The translations under genes and the position numbers were made by a program. DNA of 64,000 nt from JAGIBJ01 sp032119795 (GTDB lineage Bacteria > Actinomycetota > Thermoleophilia > Solirubrobacterales > Solirubrobacteraceae): positions 267,874-331,873 of the forward strand of contig JAUMFO010000011.1 in assembly GCA_032119795.1 (NCBI GenBank), in the 5' to 3' direction. Positions 1-8,826 of the stretch are shown here, in pieces; within the stretch, counting starts at the first letter, position 1, and each line of letters begins with the position of its first letter. The notes below the pieces were generated by a model. That model did no database searches. It was given only the letters and a program-made list of their open reading frames with translations, and was not told the DNA's origin.

Positions 1-802
1 CGGCGGTCTGCGCCTGCCACACGAACTGTCGGCCCTGGCGGCCGAGCGAGTCCCAGCTCACTGACGAGGTTGGCCCACCGGACCGCAGCGGGCTGCGGGG
101 GTCGGTCACGCCGGGATCGGTTTGGTCGTTGCGCCCTTCGTAGACGGCGTCGAACTTCGTGAGCACCACGTTCGTGACGAACCCGGTGGTGATGCTCCAC
201 GTCACGACGACGGTCGCCGCAGCGCCGATCACGATGCCAAGCCTCGCCGGCAGGATCAGGCCGAGCAGCGCGCCGAGGCGTCGGCCGACCCACACGATGC
301 CGCGCGAGACCGCGAGCAGCAGTACGGCCAGCAGTACCCCAAGCACAGAGCCGAGCACCCACAGCAGCGGCACCGACGGATCCATGCCGATCAGCTCGCG
401 CTGATCTGACTGCCAGCCCCGACCAAGCCAGCCCGTGACGAGAACCCCGATGGGCGCGATGACCGCCAGGCCCTGCCACACGCGCTTTCGCGCACTGACC
501 GGCACCACCGGCAATCCTAGGGAGCGGTAGGCCCAGCCCAAGAACGCGCCCACGCCATAGGCGACTACGAGTGAGAGGCCCGCCCCAACGGCCTGGATGT
601 ACCACGGTCGCGGCACGAGCGAGGGCAGCCCAGACGCCCAGATCGCGGCGGTGCCGAGCAGTGCCCCGGACAGGCTCAGGCGCCGCAGGCGCTTGAGCCT
701 GTCCGGGCGACGCTCAGCATCCGCCCCGGCGCCAGCCTGCGCCTCCGCAGGCCCAGCGGGCTCGCCCGCACCGTCAGGGGCCGCGCGAGTCAACGTTGCC
801 AT
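1..802 (-). CDS. Abhydrolase_9-type membrane alpha/beta hydrolase, 3' part outside window
   Basis: The reading frame runs leftward off the window edge, so about 267 N-terminal residues are visible. It starts at ATG 802. After a polar Ala/Pro-rich N-terminus it has four or more hydrophobic segments. The stretch GLPSLVPRPWYIQAV resembles the N-terminal transmembrane domain of the actinobacterial Abhydrolase_9 family (PF15420-type), and the final SPLRSGGP..VSWDSLGRQGR resembles the entry to its hydrolase domain (PF10081-type). These family calls are from memory of typical sequences. The catalytic part is not in view. The start lies 15 bp after the stop of the CPBP protease gene, so the two are probably one operon. 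Substrate unknown. Confidence 0.75.
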   Translation of the reverse strand, partial: MATLTRAAPDGAGEPAGPAEAQAGAGADAERRPDRLKRLRRLSLSGALLGTAAIWASGLPSLVPRPWYIQAVGAGLSLVVAYGVGAFLGWAYRSLGLPVVPVSARKRVWQGLAVIAPIGVLVTGWLGRGWQSDQRELIGMDPSVPLLWVLGSVLGVLLAVLLLAVSRGIVWVGRRLGALLGLILPARLGIVIGAAATVVVTWSITTGFVTNVVLTKFDAVYEGRNDQTDPGVTDPRSPLRSGGPTSSVSWDSLGRQGRQFVWQAQTA

Positions 803-817
803 GAGATCGACTTGCGC

Positions 818-1636
818 TCAGGCTGCCGGCAGCGCCTCGGGCCGGCGACGCAACACCATGATGAGTCCGATGATCGTGAAGATCACCAGCAGCGAAATCG
901 GCAGCGACATGGCGGCATCTTTCGTCGCGACGCCAGCGTCCGCCTCTCCGCGACCAGCATGCAAGAAGGTGCTGCAGTCCCAGAGGGCATGAAGTGCCAT
1001 CGGCAAAAGCAGGGTGCCGGACCAGCGCCGCACGAGGTAGAACGTCGAGCCAAAGAGGAACGCCGTGCCGATCTGTTGCACGGTCGTGCCAACGGCCTGG
1101 CCGGTGATGAGGTTGAGCCCGTGGAAGAGGCCGAAGGTTGCCGAACTGATGAACCAGGCTCCGACCTCGTTGAACCGCTTGCGTGCTCCCACGAGCACGT
1201 AGCCGCGGTACACCAGTTCCTCGCCGATGCCGACGAGGATCGTGCCGATCACGATCAACGCGAGCAGGGAGCCGTTCCACTCATCCCAGGGCGTCGTGGC
1301 GAGCGCGAGCATGCCGTAGAGCGCGATCAGGACGGGGAGAAACGCGAGGATGACCGGCTTACGGGTGCGCTCGGGCTCGCTAAGGAGCTCCGTTGCGGCC
1401 CCCCACTTCACGGTGAGCGCGGCGAGCGCGAGCACGCCGACGCCGACTGGGATCACCACGAACCCGATCAGGTTGCCAGTGGTCTCAGTGATCTCGTCGT
1501 AGTCGACGCCCGAGGCGAGCTGGATAACGATGAAGATCACCGCGTAGAGCGCGAGAGCGACCAGTCCGCGGTTGAGCGTGACGACGCCGGGGTTAGCGCC
1601 TGTCGCCGAAGGACTCGACGCGTTAGGAGAGGTCAT
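818..1636 (-). CDS. CPBP family intramembrane metalloprotease
   Basis: A 272-residue polytopic membrane protein of the CPBP (CAAX protease and bacteriocin-processing) family. The family's metal-site motifs are visible: EELVYRG (EExxxR, about residues 139-145), FGLFHGLN (His about 173) and a C-terminal HALWD (His). Eight or so hydrophobic segments fit the fold. I chose ATG 1636 (MTSPNASS); an in-frame upstream ATG at 1690 would add 18 residues. Family members cleave prenylated or membrane peptides or act in bacteriocin self-immunity; the substrate here is unknown. It sits just upstream of the Abhydrolase_9-type gene in the same direction and divergent from the gene at 1828. Confidence 0.88.
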   Translation of the reverse strand: MTSPNASSPSATGANPGVVTLNRGLVALALYAVIFIVIQLASGVDYDEITETTGNLIGFVVIPVGVGVLALAALTVKWGAATELLSEPERTRKPVILAFLPVLIALYGMLALATTPWDEWNGSLLALIVIGTILVGIGEELVYRGYVLVGARKRFNEVGAWFISSATFGLFHGLNLITGQAVGTTVQQIGTAFLFGSTFYLVRRWSGTLLLPMALHALWDCSTFLHAGRGEADAGVATKDAAMSLPISLLVIFTIIGLIMVLRRRPEALPAA

Positions 1637-1814
1637 TGCAGGCCTTGTGGTGACAGCCGGGTGGGCAGGGGAAGACGTGGGACGCAGCAAGCCTAGGGGG
1701 CAAGATTCCGTATGTGGAACCGAAAATATTAGAGGTAGATACGAGTAAATTGGTGCTCTAACTTGTGGTCTGGTAAGCGGAATTCTCGTTCCGGCAAAGG
1801 TCGCTGCTAGCCAC

Positions 1815-1820
1815 TACCGT
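1815..1820 (+). promoter_or_regulatory. Predicted -10 (TACCGT), leaderless start
   Basis: TACCGT lies 7 nt before the GTG start at 1828, with no Shine-Dalgarno in between. It fits the window-wide TANNNT-N6-9-start pattern. No convincing -35 was seen. Confidence 0.45.
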
Positions 1821-1827
1821 CGAACTG

Positions 1828-2622
1828 GTGGTTGCCGCATTTATTTCAGGTGCAGCGGAGTCGGGGCACGACGCTGCAGCCCTCGTTTTGCTCGCGTTTG
1901 TCGTCTCGTTCTTGCTCATTCGAACGAGCGCGCGCATGATTCGCGCAGAGGTCTCATGGTGGCCCGGCAACATCGAGACCAGTGGTGGGCTTCACCTTCA
2001 CCACCTGGTCTGGGGCATCACCCTCATGCTGCTGGGTGGATTTGCCGCAATTGCCATGAGTACACCAGTAGCGCCATGGTTCCAAGTGGCCGCCGTGGCG
2101 TTCGGCGTGGGCGTCGGACTCACGTTTGACGAGTTCGCACTCTGGTTGCACCTGCGTGATGTGTATTGGAGTGAACAAGGGCGCGATTCGCTCGACGCGG
2201 TCGTGCTCGTGGTCGCGTTCATGGGCCTCGTGGTGCTGGGATTCAAACCCTTCGGACTTGACGGCGGTGAGTCGACCGGCATCATCGCGTTCGCAATCCT
2301 GCAGGCTCTCGTCCTGTCGGTTCTCACGATGCTCAAGGGCAGATTGGTCCTCGGAGCGCTCGCACTAATCGTGCCGCTGCTCGGCTTGTGGGGCGTGTGC
2401 CGGCTGGCGAATCCTCGATCTCCCTGGGCCGTGCGTCGGTACTCCCCGGAGAAGCTCGCGCGGGCCATGGACCGCTATCCCGCTGATTCGCGGACCAATC
2501 GGTTTCGGCGATGGTTCTTCGATGCGATCGGAGGTCGGCCGGATGTTGGCGACCCGCTCGGTGAATCCGAGCTCGCGCGCGTTCGAACGCCGGAGACGGC
2601 CCAGTCGGTGATCGACCGGTGA
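1828..2622 (+). CDS. Integral membrane protein of unknown function
   Basis: 264 residues starting with GTG. There are at least six hydrophobic segments in the first 200 residues, beginning with FISGAAESG..ALVLLAFVVSFLL. A conserved-looking LHLHHLVWGI near residue 55 carries three histidines and could bind metal or haem, but I do not know this family well enough to say. The C-terminal 70 residues are polar and Arg-rich. The stop overlaps the GTG of the DUF2254 gene by 4 bp (GTGA), so translation is probably coupled. No function is assigned. Confidence 0.8.
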   Translation: MVAAFISGAAESGHDAAALVLLAFVVSFLLIRTSARMIRAEVSWWPGNIETSGGLHLHHLVWGITLMLLGGFAAIAMSTPVAPWFQVAAVAFGVGVGLTFDEFALWLHLRDVYWSEQGRDSLDAVVLVVAFMGLVVLGFKPFGLDGGESTGIIAFAILQALVLSVLTMLKGRLVLGALALIVPLLGLWGVCRLANPRSPWAVRRYSPEKLARAMDRYPADSRTNRFRRWFFDAIGGRPDVGDPLGESELARVRTPETAQSVIDR

Positions 2623-3932
2623 CTCTCGCAGCACGCACCTGGCAGCTGCGGTTCCGGCTGCGCGAGCGCCTGGAACGCAGCTGGATTGTCATTCCCGGCC
2701 TGTACGTGGTCGGCGCGCTCGTGCTGGGCCGCGTCGTTCCTTCGCTGGAGGGCGAAGGCGTCGTCCCGTTTGGCGTGACCTACTCGCAGGACAGCGCTCT
2801 CGACATCCTGCAGACCGTCGCTGGGGGGATGATTACGTTCACTGGCCTTGTCGTCTCAGTCGCCGTGCTGGTGGTGCAGTTCGGGGCAGCGCAGTACACC
2901 CCACGGCTGGTGTTGCGCTTCCGACGTGACCCGGCCGTCAAGCACTCGCTCGGGTTCTTCATCGCTCCGGCGATCTTTGCACTCGTGTCGCTCGGGCATG
3001 TTGGCGACAGCGGTGACGCGAGCCGAGTGACCCTCACGGTGATCGTCGCGATCGGCCTCCTGGTGGTTGCCGTGTTCGCCTTCTTTCTGCTGATCGGCAG
3101 CCTGCTCGACCTGCTCCGGCCGCGCCGGCTCTACGACCGACTGCGGCAAGGTTGCGAACGCGCGATCGATCAGGTCTACCCCGACCCGTACGCCGGAGAC
3201 ACCGCTGCCGCGGTCCCCGACGTGCCGCCGATCACGGAGCGGGTCACGCACCACGGCGAGAATGGCGTGCTGTCGGCGGTTGACTTCGCGACGCTCGTGG
3301 CACACGCCACACGAGCTGGGGTATGCGTGGAACTCGTCGTCCGGGTGGGTGAATACGTGCGCCATGGCGCTCCGATCATGCACGTGCGAGGAGCGCGTAC
3401 CGCCGGAGCGACGCACGACCTGGCCCGGTCGGTGATCTTTGCTGAAGAGCGCACGCTCACGCAGGATCCGTCCTACGCGATTCGCACGGTGGTCGATATC
3501 GCCGTCAAGGCGCTGTCGCCCGCAGTGAACGATCCGACGACGGCAGTCCAGGGTCTGGACACGCTTGAGGCGATCTTGCACCAGCTCGCGGGCCGAGACC
3601 TCGGCACAGGACACCTACGTGACGCCCACGGCAACCTGCGAGTGATCTACCCCGCGGCGGACTGGCCCGAGCTCCTGCAGCTCACCCTTACGGAAGTCCG
3701 CCACTACGGCGTCGGCTCACACCAGGTAGCTCGGCGTCTGCGTGCCCTCCTCCTCAGCCTCACGCAGGCAACGGCGCCGGGTCGGCAACCCGCACTGCGC
3801 CGAGAATTTGACCTGCTGCAGGACGCCGTCACCGCCGCCTACACACAGCCCGGCGAGCGCGAGATCGCTGGCGTCGCCGACCACACCGGGTTGGGCGGCC
3901 GGACCAACTCAGGAGACCGCCCCGCATGGTGA
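2619..3932 (+). CDS. DUF2254 family membrane protein
   Basis: 437 residues, GTG start overlapping the previous stop. Four transmembrane segments lie in the first 180 residues, with the typical DUF2254 stretch DILQTVAGGMITFTGLVVS followed by QFGAAQYTPR. The remaining soluble part contains a conserved core SYAIRTVVDIAVKALSPAVNDPTTA, also characteristic of the family. The function of DUF2254 is unknown. It overlaps the antiporter gene downstream by 7 bp, so it belongs to a translationally coupled membrane operon. Confidence 0.85.
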   Translation: MTLAARTWQLRFRLRERLERSWIVIPGLYVVGALVLGRVVPSLEGEGVVPFGVTYSQDSALDILQTVAGGMITFTGLVVSVAVLVVQFGAAQYTPRLVLRFRRDPAVKHSLGFFIAPAIFALVSLGHVGDSGDASRVTLTVIVAIGLLVVAVFAFFLLIGSLLDLLRPRRLYDRLRQGCERAIDQVYPDPYAGDTAAAVPDVPPITERVTHHGENGVLSAVDFATLVAHATRAGVCVELVVRVGEYVRHGAPIMHVRGARTAGATHDLARSVIFAEERTLTQDPSYAIRTVVDIAVKALSPAVNDPTTAVQGLDTLEAILHQLAGRDLGTGHLRDAHGNLRVIYPAADWPELLQLTLTEVRHYGVGSHQVARRLRALLLSLTQATAPGRQPALRREFDLLQDAVTAAYTQPGEREIAGVADHTGLGGRTNSGDRPAW

Positions 3933-5149
3933 ACGTCGATAGCCAGTCGTTTCTCATTGTCGTGGTCGCCGCCGCCGTGGCGGCAGGGTTCGCCGCGGTG
4001 CTCGCTCGGCGCTTGTTGGTCCCGGTCGTCGTGCTCGAGCTCGTCTTGGGCGTGGTCATCGGGCCGTCGGTGCTCGGTCTCGTTGAGCCCGACGAGTTCA
4101 TGGAGTTCTTCGCCAGCTTGGGCCTGGGCATGTTGTTCTTCTTCGCCGGGTACGAGATCGACTTTGCGCGGATCAAGGGGCAGCCGTTGAAGCTGGCGGC
4201 GATCGGGTGGGTCGCCTCGCTCGCGATTGCCTACACCCTCAGCGGTGCGCTCGCACTCGCGGGAGTCATCCTGTCGTTCCTGTTCGTGGGCTCTGCGCTC
4301 GCCACGACGGCCATCGGCACCCTCATCCCGATTCTGAGCGACGCCGGTGAGCTCAAGACCCGCTTTGGGACCTACCTGCTCGGCGCCGGCGCGATGGGGG
4401 AGTTCGGACCGATCCTCCTGATTACGATGGTCTTCTCGACCAAGAGCGCGCTCGCGAATGCCGGCATCCTGGTGTTGTTCGTGGCACTCGCCGTTCTGGC
4501 AGGCATTGTGGCGGTGCGCTCCGTGGGGCGCGGCTGGAACCTCTTTGAGCGCACGCTGGAGACGAGCAGCCAGCTCGCGATCCGGTGCGCCGTGGTGATG
4601 GTGTTCGCGCTCGCTGCGCTCGCGGGTTCGCTTGGCCTGGACTTGCTGCTTGGCGGGTTTGTGGCGGGCATCATTCTGCGCTTGGCGCTAGAAGGCCGCG
4701 AGGTGCGAGTGCTGGAGTCCAAGCTCACCGCCGTTGGATACGGGTTTCTCATTCCGTTCTTCTTCGTGGTGAGCGGCATCAACCTCAACGTCGGCGCGCT
4801 CATCGAGGAGCCGACCGAGCTGCTCAAAGTCCCGCTGTTCCTGGTGCTGTTCTTCCTGGTGCGCGGGATCCCCGCCCTCACGCTCTACCGCGGTGTGCTC
4901 GCCAGCCGCGATCGGCTGGCGCTCGCGTTTTTCACGAGTACCCAGCTCCCGCTGGTGGTGGCGATTACGACGATCGCGATCGACCAGAACCACATGACCG
5001 AGACGACCGCCGCGAGCCTCGTGACGGCCGCGATTTTGTCGACGGCGATCTTCCCCATGGTGGGTCTTGGTCTCCGCGCCGGTGGATCGGCGGACGCGAG
5101 CGACCGGCCACAACCCGCTTCCCCAGTTGCGCCCGCCGCAACCGACTGA
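3926..5149 (+). CDS. Cation:proton antiporter (CPA2/KefB-type)
   Basis: 407 residues with about 12 hydrophobic segments, matching the monovalent cation:proton antiporter-2 membrane domain. Recognisable parts are an inverted-repeat fold beginning SFLIVVVAAAVAAGFAAVLARRLLVPVV, the GPSVLGLV turn, and the FFFAGYEIDF region where CPA2 exchangers carry the ion-binding Asp. There is no C-terminal TrkA-N or TrkA-C domain, so no nucleotide gating is evident. It probably exchanges Na+ or K+ for H+. It overlaps the DUF2254 gene by 7 bp. The 75-nt gap after it separates it from the next gene pair. Confidence 0.85.
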   Translation: MVNVDSQSFLIVVVAAAVAAGFAAVLARRLLVPVVVLELVLGVVIGPSVLGLVEPDEFMEFFASLGLGMLFFFAGYEIDFARIKGQPLKLAAIGWVASLAIAYTLSGALALAGVILSFLFVGSALATTAIGTLIPILSDAGELKTRFGTYLLGAGAMGEFGPILLITMVFSTKSALANAGILVLFVALAVLAGIVAVRSVGRGWNLFERTLETSSQLAIRCAVVMVFALAALAGSLGLDLLLGGFVAGIILRLALEGREVRVLESKLTAVGYGFLIPFFFVVSGINLNVGALIEEPTELLKVPLFLVLFFLVRGIPALTLYRGVLASRDRLALAFFTSTQLPLVVAITTIAIDQNHMTETTAASLVTAAILSTAIFPMVGLGLRAGGSADASDRPQPASPVAPAATD

Positions 5150-5224
5150 CGGTGCTCGCACGGCCGCGGCCTGCGGCCTGGCGCCCATCCAGCCCACTCC
5201 TGTAACCCAACGAACGACGTACCG

Positions 5225-5899
5225 ATGACAACTACACACACGCCGAGCGGCAAGCCGCCGGAGCGCTGGGTGCCAGTCGACCAAAGGGTCGCTGGCGTGG
5301 ACCGGCGCACGATCCTCCCGGCGCTTGCCGTGCTCTTGATGGCCATCGTCTACTCCTGGGTCATCCCTGCGGTGAACCACGCGGTGCCGTATGGCGACGA
5401 GACCCAAGCGGGCGATGTTCTGGATCTGGGCGACGGGCGCTTGACGGTCGTACCAGGCGAAGGATGGAACATCGCGCGCGGCGTGCGAGTGGGTGGGACC
5501 CGGTCGTCGGTCGGGATCCCCGGGACTTTCGAAGTCGAGGATGAGGGCGTGAGCGTCAAGGTCGCCACCGGCCCCTTTACGGGCACGCCGCAGCAGTTCA
5601 TGGCCCAGCTCGAGGACGTCAACGGGAAGCTCGAAGACGTCGACGGCCTCGCGTCACCGGCCCACCGCTCAACGATCACGACGACGAGCGGGGTCACGGG
5701 CGTGACCCGCACCTCGTTTGAGGGCGAGCGGTCCGGCATCGTCGTCGCGTTCGTGGTCGACGCCGACCCCGCGCTGCTCGCGCAACGGTCCATCGGCGTG
5801 GAGTTTCTCGTGAAGGGCTCCACGGAGGCAATCCGTCATCGCATGGACGAGATCACGGCCATGATCAAGAGCCTCGCGCTCAAGGAGGCATCGGCATGA
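5225..5899 (+). CDS. Hypothetical single-pass membrane protein
   Basis: 224 residues. A polar N-terminus is followed by one transmembrane helix (ILPALAVLLMAIVYSWVIPAV, about residues 30-50). The rest is an extracytoplasmic beta-rich domain (VLDLGDGRLTVVPGEGWNI and onward). It resembles small lipoprotein-like or sensor ectodomains but I do not recognise a family. Its stop overlaps the PrsW-type gene by 4 bp (ATGA), so it may be a partner or substrate of that protease; this is inference from position only. Confidence 0.75.
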   Translation: MTTTHTPSGKPPERWVPVDQRVAGVDRRTILPALAVLLMAIVYSWVIPAVNHAVPYGDETQAGDVLDLGDGRLTVVPGEGWNIARGVRVGGTRSSVGIPGTFEVEDEGVSVKVATGPFTGTPQQFMAQLEDVNGKLEDVDGLASPAHRSTITTTSGVTGVTRTSFEGERSGIVVAFVVDADPALLAQRSIGVEFLVKGSTEAIRHRMDEITAMIKSLALKEASA

Positions 5900-7083
5900 G
5901 CGCCGTGACATCACCGCAGGCTCCGAGTGCCGCGCAGCTCGCGGCGATCGAGCAATCTGGGTGGGGACGCAGTTTTCGCCTCTTCCAGCCCCACAACCTC
6001 GCGTTCTGGGTCTATGCGCTGCTCGTCGGCAGCGGCGGGCTCGCGATCTACAACCACTACGTGCTCACCGGAGTGCACGCGTACGGGCAGGCGTTTGCCG
6101 TTGGCGTCGTGGTGTTTGCGCTCTACACCGTGCCGTTCTGGTGGTTCCTGCGGTCAAGTGATCGCTACAGCACGATCCCGGGCGGGTTGGCACTCGCCGC
6201 ATTCGTCTACGGCGGCTTCGCGGCCACTGGCGCGTTTGCGATCTACGCCAACGACTCGATCCGCACCCTCTATGCCAAGGTCGTCAGCCAGACGTTCGCG
6301 TTTGACTGGAGTGCTGCACTCACGGCCCCGTTTGTTGAAGAGACGGCCAAGGCCTCGGGCCTCATTCTCCTGATGCTGCTGGCGCCGACCATCATCCGCA
6401 ATCCGTTTGACGGTCTCATCGTGGGCGCGTTCCTCGGGCTCGGCTTTCAGATCGTGGAGAACCTCGGCTATATCGTCGGGAGCGCTTCAGCCGCATTCGG
6501 ATTCGACCAGATCGGTGCGGTGGTGCCGACGCTCGGCGTTCGGATGCTGACGGGGATCGCGTCCCATTGGGTCTACAGCGCAATCTTCTGTGCCGGACTG
6601 GTCTACTTCCTGGGGCGCCCAGGATTCGCTGCCCAACGCGGCCGCGGCCTCCTGCTCATGGCCCTGGCGATGCTCCTGCATGGTCTATGGGACGGCGCCG
6701 CAGCGCTGACTGCCGGCAACACCGCGCTGGCGGCGCTTTCGCAGTTCGGGCTGCCGTTCGTCCTGCTCGGTGTGTTCGCGCTGGTCTACCGCACCACCCT
6801 GCGGACCGAACAGCAATCCGTCCGCGACATTCTGGCCCCTGAAGTCGACCGCGGCACGTTGACCGCCGAGGAGCTCGACGCGGTGTCTGGCACCCGCCGG
6901 CAGCGTCGCCACCACGTCAACGCAGCCCGACGTGGAGCCGACCGCAAGGCCGCTCGCCATGTGCTGCACGCCGCGCTCGACCTCACCGAGCAGCTTGCCA
7001 TCGCCCGCGCGGCGAATACCCCCGCCGTCGAGCATGCTCGCTCAGAGATCGCGCGGGTCCGGGCAGGGAGCGATGTGAGCTGA
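5896..7083 (+). CDS. PrsW family intramembrane metalloprotease
   Basis: 395 residues, with about eight transmembrane segments in the first 300 and a basic polar tail. Motifs of PrsW-type proteases are present: APFVEETAKA (E148, E149, K152), GFQIVENLGY (E188, N189), a helix with SHWVYSA (His about 221) and LLHGLWDGAA. These fit the metal site of Glu and His residues in this family. PrsW of Bacillus cleaves an anti-sigma factor; no anti-sigma gene is evident here, and the overlapping upstream single-pass protein is the nearest candidate substrate. It is the second intramembrane protease gene in 7 kb. Confidence 0.88.
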   Translation: MSAVTSPQAPSAAQLAAIEQSGWGRSFRLFQPHNLAFWVYALLVGSGGLAIYNHYVLTGVHAYGQAFAVGVVVFALYTVPFWWFLRSSDRYSTIPGGLALAAFVYGGFAATGAFAIYANDSIRTLYAKVVSQTFAFDWSAALTAPFVEETAKASGLILLMLLAPTIIRNPFDGLIVGAFLGLGFQIVENLGYIVGSASAAFGFDQIGAVVPTLGVRMLTGIASHWVYSAIFCAGLVYFLGRPGFAAQRGRGLLLMALAMLLHGLWDGAAALTAGNTALAALSQFGLPFVLLGVFALVYRTTLRTEQQSVRDILAPEVDRGTLTAEELDAVSGTRRQRRHHVNAARRGADRKAARHVLHAALDLTEQLAIARAANTPAVEHARSEIARVRAGSDVS

Positions 7084-7091
7084 GCTCACCC

Positions 7092-7141
7092 GGCGCTGGT
7101 CGAATGGCGGGGCGTTCTGCGATCCGCATTCGACCAGCGCC
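7092..7141. terminator. Bidirectional hairpin between convergent genes
   Basis: Perfect 15-bp arms GGCGCTGGTCGAATG / CATTCGACCAGCGCC with a 20-nt loop sit between two convergent stops. There is no U-tract on either side, so strength is uncertain. Confidence 0.75.
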
Positions 7142-7148
7142 CTGAGGC

Positions 7149-7889
7149 CTAGATCGGCTGCGGGCCCTGCGGCGTCGCGACGCCGGTGTTCAGCGGGGCC
7201 TCGCCGTGGACGTCGCGCAGTCGCAGGTAGGCGACGGCGATCACGAGCGCCGTCAGCGGAGCGATCAGCGAGCTGATCACCCAGCTGACGAGGACGGCGC
7301 CGCCGGAGCCAGACATACCGATCCGCGAGGCGATGTTGGCCAGCACGATGTTGAACAGGATCAGCGCAAAGACCTGCCAACCGGAGCCCTTCACGAGGTC
7401 GCGGCTGCGGCTCAGCGCAGCGATCACGCCGGGCCGCTCCAAGACGGTGACCGGGGCGACCAGCGCGAACCACGTCATCGCAATAAGGCCGGGGATGATG
7501 AGCAGGACGAACCCGATCACGATCGCGATGCCCGTCACGATCGCGACGAGAAACAGCGGCAGAATGGCGGGCTTGACGGCGGCGACGAGCTGACCAATTG
7601 AACTGTCGAGGTGACCATCTTCAACGTCGCGAGCGACCTCGACGATGATGCCTTGGAACAGGAACGTCAGCACCAGACTCACGAGTCCTCCGATGAGCGC
7701 CCCGATGAGTGAGGCGCTCAGGATCAGCGTCAGCAGGGCCTGGATCGCAAACAGTCCGAAGGCGATCGGCAGCAGCGTCGCGGCGTTGCCCGTGTAGATC
7801 TTGAACGCCTGCCCGATGGTGGCGGTCGGGTCGAGCTTCGCTCCGACCAATCCTCCGGCTGAGGGGTGGATGGGCTGTCCTGCGGTCAT
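7149..7889 (-). CDS. GPDPase_memb-like polytopic membrane protein
   Basis: 246 residues. ATG 7889 is chosen over an upstream ATG at 7973 because a GAAGGA ribosome-binding site lies just before it. Six hydrophobic segments follow a Gly/Pro N-terminus. The stretch LLIIPGLIAMTWFALVAPVTVLE..ALSRSRDLVKG matches the recurrent signature of the glycerophosphoryl-diester-phosphodiesterase membrane domain superfamily. That domain has no known catalytic activity alone. A paralogous signature occurs in the protein at 11402-12550. Confidence 0.75.
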   Translation of the reverse strand: MTAGQPIHPSAGGLVGAKLDPTATIGQAFKIYTGNAATLLPIAFGLFAIQALLTLILSASLIGALIGGLVSLVLTFLFQGIIVEVARDVEDGHLDSSIGQLVAAVKPAILPLFLVAIVTGIAIVIGFVLLIIPGLIAMTWFALVAPVTVLERPGVIAALSRSRDLVKGSGWQVFALILFNIVLANIASRIGMSGSGGAVLVSWVISSLIAPLTALVIAVAYLRLRDVHGEAPLNTGVATPQGPQPI

Positions 7890-8005
7890 GGTGCCTTCCT
7901 TCAAGAAGTGAGCGGCCGCGAGAGCATCGAGAGCAGATGCACTGATGCGCGGCCACGGATCATCCTGCCGCATGATGCGGGCGGATTGGGCACATCGCCG
8001 CTATT

Positions 8006-8023
8006 CGTCACCCAAAAGTGACG
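8006..8023 (-). terminator. Small hairpin downstream of the HAD gene
   Basis: CGTCAC / GTGACG arms (6 bp) enclose a CCAAAA loop, about 60 nt past the dehalogenase stop. It is a weak candidate terminator. Confidence 0.4.
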
Positions 8024-8079
8024 ACCGCCGGTATCTCGCCGCTGCGGCGTAACGCCAGGCAGCGGCGCGCCGAAGCGAC

Positions 8080-8754
8080 CTAGAGGTCGAGCAGTTTGGC
8101 GGCGTCGAGCAGCGTCTTGACCTGCTCGGTGGGCTTCTTGCGGCCTTCGAGTTCTTCGTCGTGGCGGTTGAGCCAGATGACGGGGATCTTGGCCTTCAGG
8201 CACGGCTCGACGTCGTGGTAGTACGACGACCCGATGTGGACCATGCCCTTCTTGGTGCCGATCCGGCGCTCGATCTCCTTGAAGTGGGCCGGGTCCGGCT
8301 TGTAGGAGCGGACCTGCTGCGCCGTCACGACGAGGTCGAAGTCGTGCGGGATGTGGCGGCGTGTCTGGCCGAGGAGCTTGTCGTCGATGTTGGAGACGAG
8401 GCCGGTCTTGTACTTCTTGCCGAACTTGCGCAGCTGCACCGGAGCCTCCTTGAACGGCTTCCAGTACGGAATGGAGTCCGGCAGGAACGACGACTTGGAG
8501 GAGTCGAGCTTCCACTCCAAGCGCTCGGCGATCTCCAGGGCGGTGCGGCGCAGGACCTCTGCGTAGAGCTCGTAGGACCCGCTCTGGATCTCGCGCTGCA
8601 CCTCATGGAACATCGGCAGCAGCACGGCCGGATCGATCTCGATGCCGTCGGCCGCGGCGGCCTTCTTGAACGCATCGACGATCCCGGTCTCCCAGTCGAT
8701 CAGCGTTCCGTAGACATCGAACGTTACGAAGGTGATCTGCTTGGGAAGTGGCAT
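8080..8754 (-). CDS. Haloacid dehalogenase type II-like HAD hydrolase
   Basis: 224 residues. HAD motif I is FDVYGTL with nucleophile D13; the motif II region is GLVSN; the motif III lysine lies in SYKPDP. Motif IV reads HIGSSYYHDVEP, that is S-S-x-x-x-D rather than the G-D-S-x-x-x-D of phosphatases. The S-S form is what I recall from L-2-haloacid dehalogenases, so hydrolytic dehalogenation or an unassigned hydrolase role is favoured over phosphatase. I chose ATG 8754 over an in-frame upstream ATG at 8763 because a CATAAT hexamer ends 7 nt before it. Confidence 0.82.
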   Translation of the reverse strand: MPLPKQITFVTFDVYGTLIDWETGIVDAFKKAAAADGIEIDPAVLLPMFHEVQREIQSGSYELYAEVLRRTALEIAERLEWKLDSSKSSFLPDSIPYWKPFKEAPVQLRKFGKKYKTGLVSNIDDKLLGQTRRHIPHDFDLVVTAQQVRSYKPDPAHFKEIERRIGTKKGMVHIGSSYYHDVEPCLKAKIPVIWLNRHDEELEGRKKPTEQVKTLLDAAKLLDL

Positions 8755-8761
8755 CCCACGC

Positions 8762-8767
8762 ATTATG
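8762..8767 (-). promoter_or_regulatory. Predicted -10 (CATAAT), leaderless start
   Basis: CATAAT on the minus strand ends 7 nt before ATG 8754 of the HAD gene. It is one of the best TATAAT matches among the leaderless-type starts here. Confidence 0.5.
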
Positions 8768-8826
8768 CCTCAGGGTTCGCCAGCGGCGCAGGCTCGTGCG
8801 CCAGCCGCGCTCGGTCTGGCCGAGCG

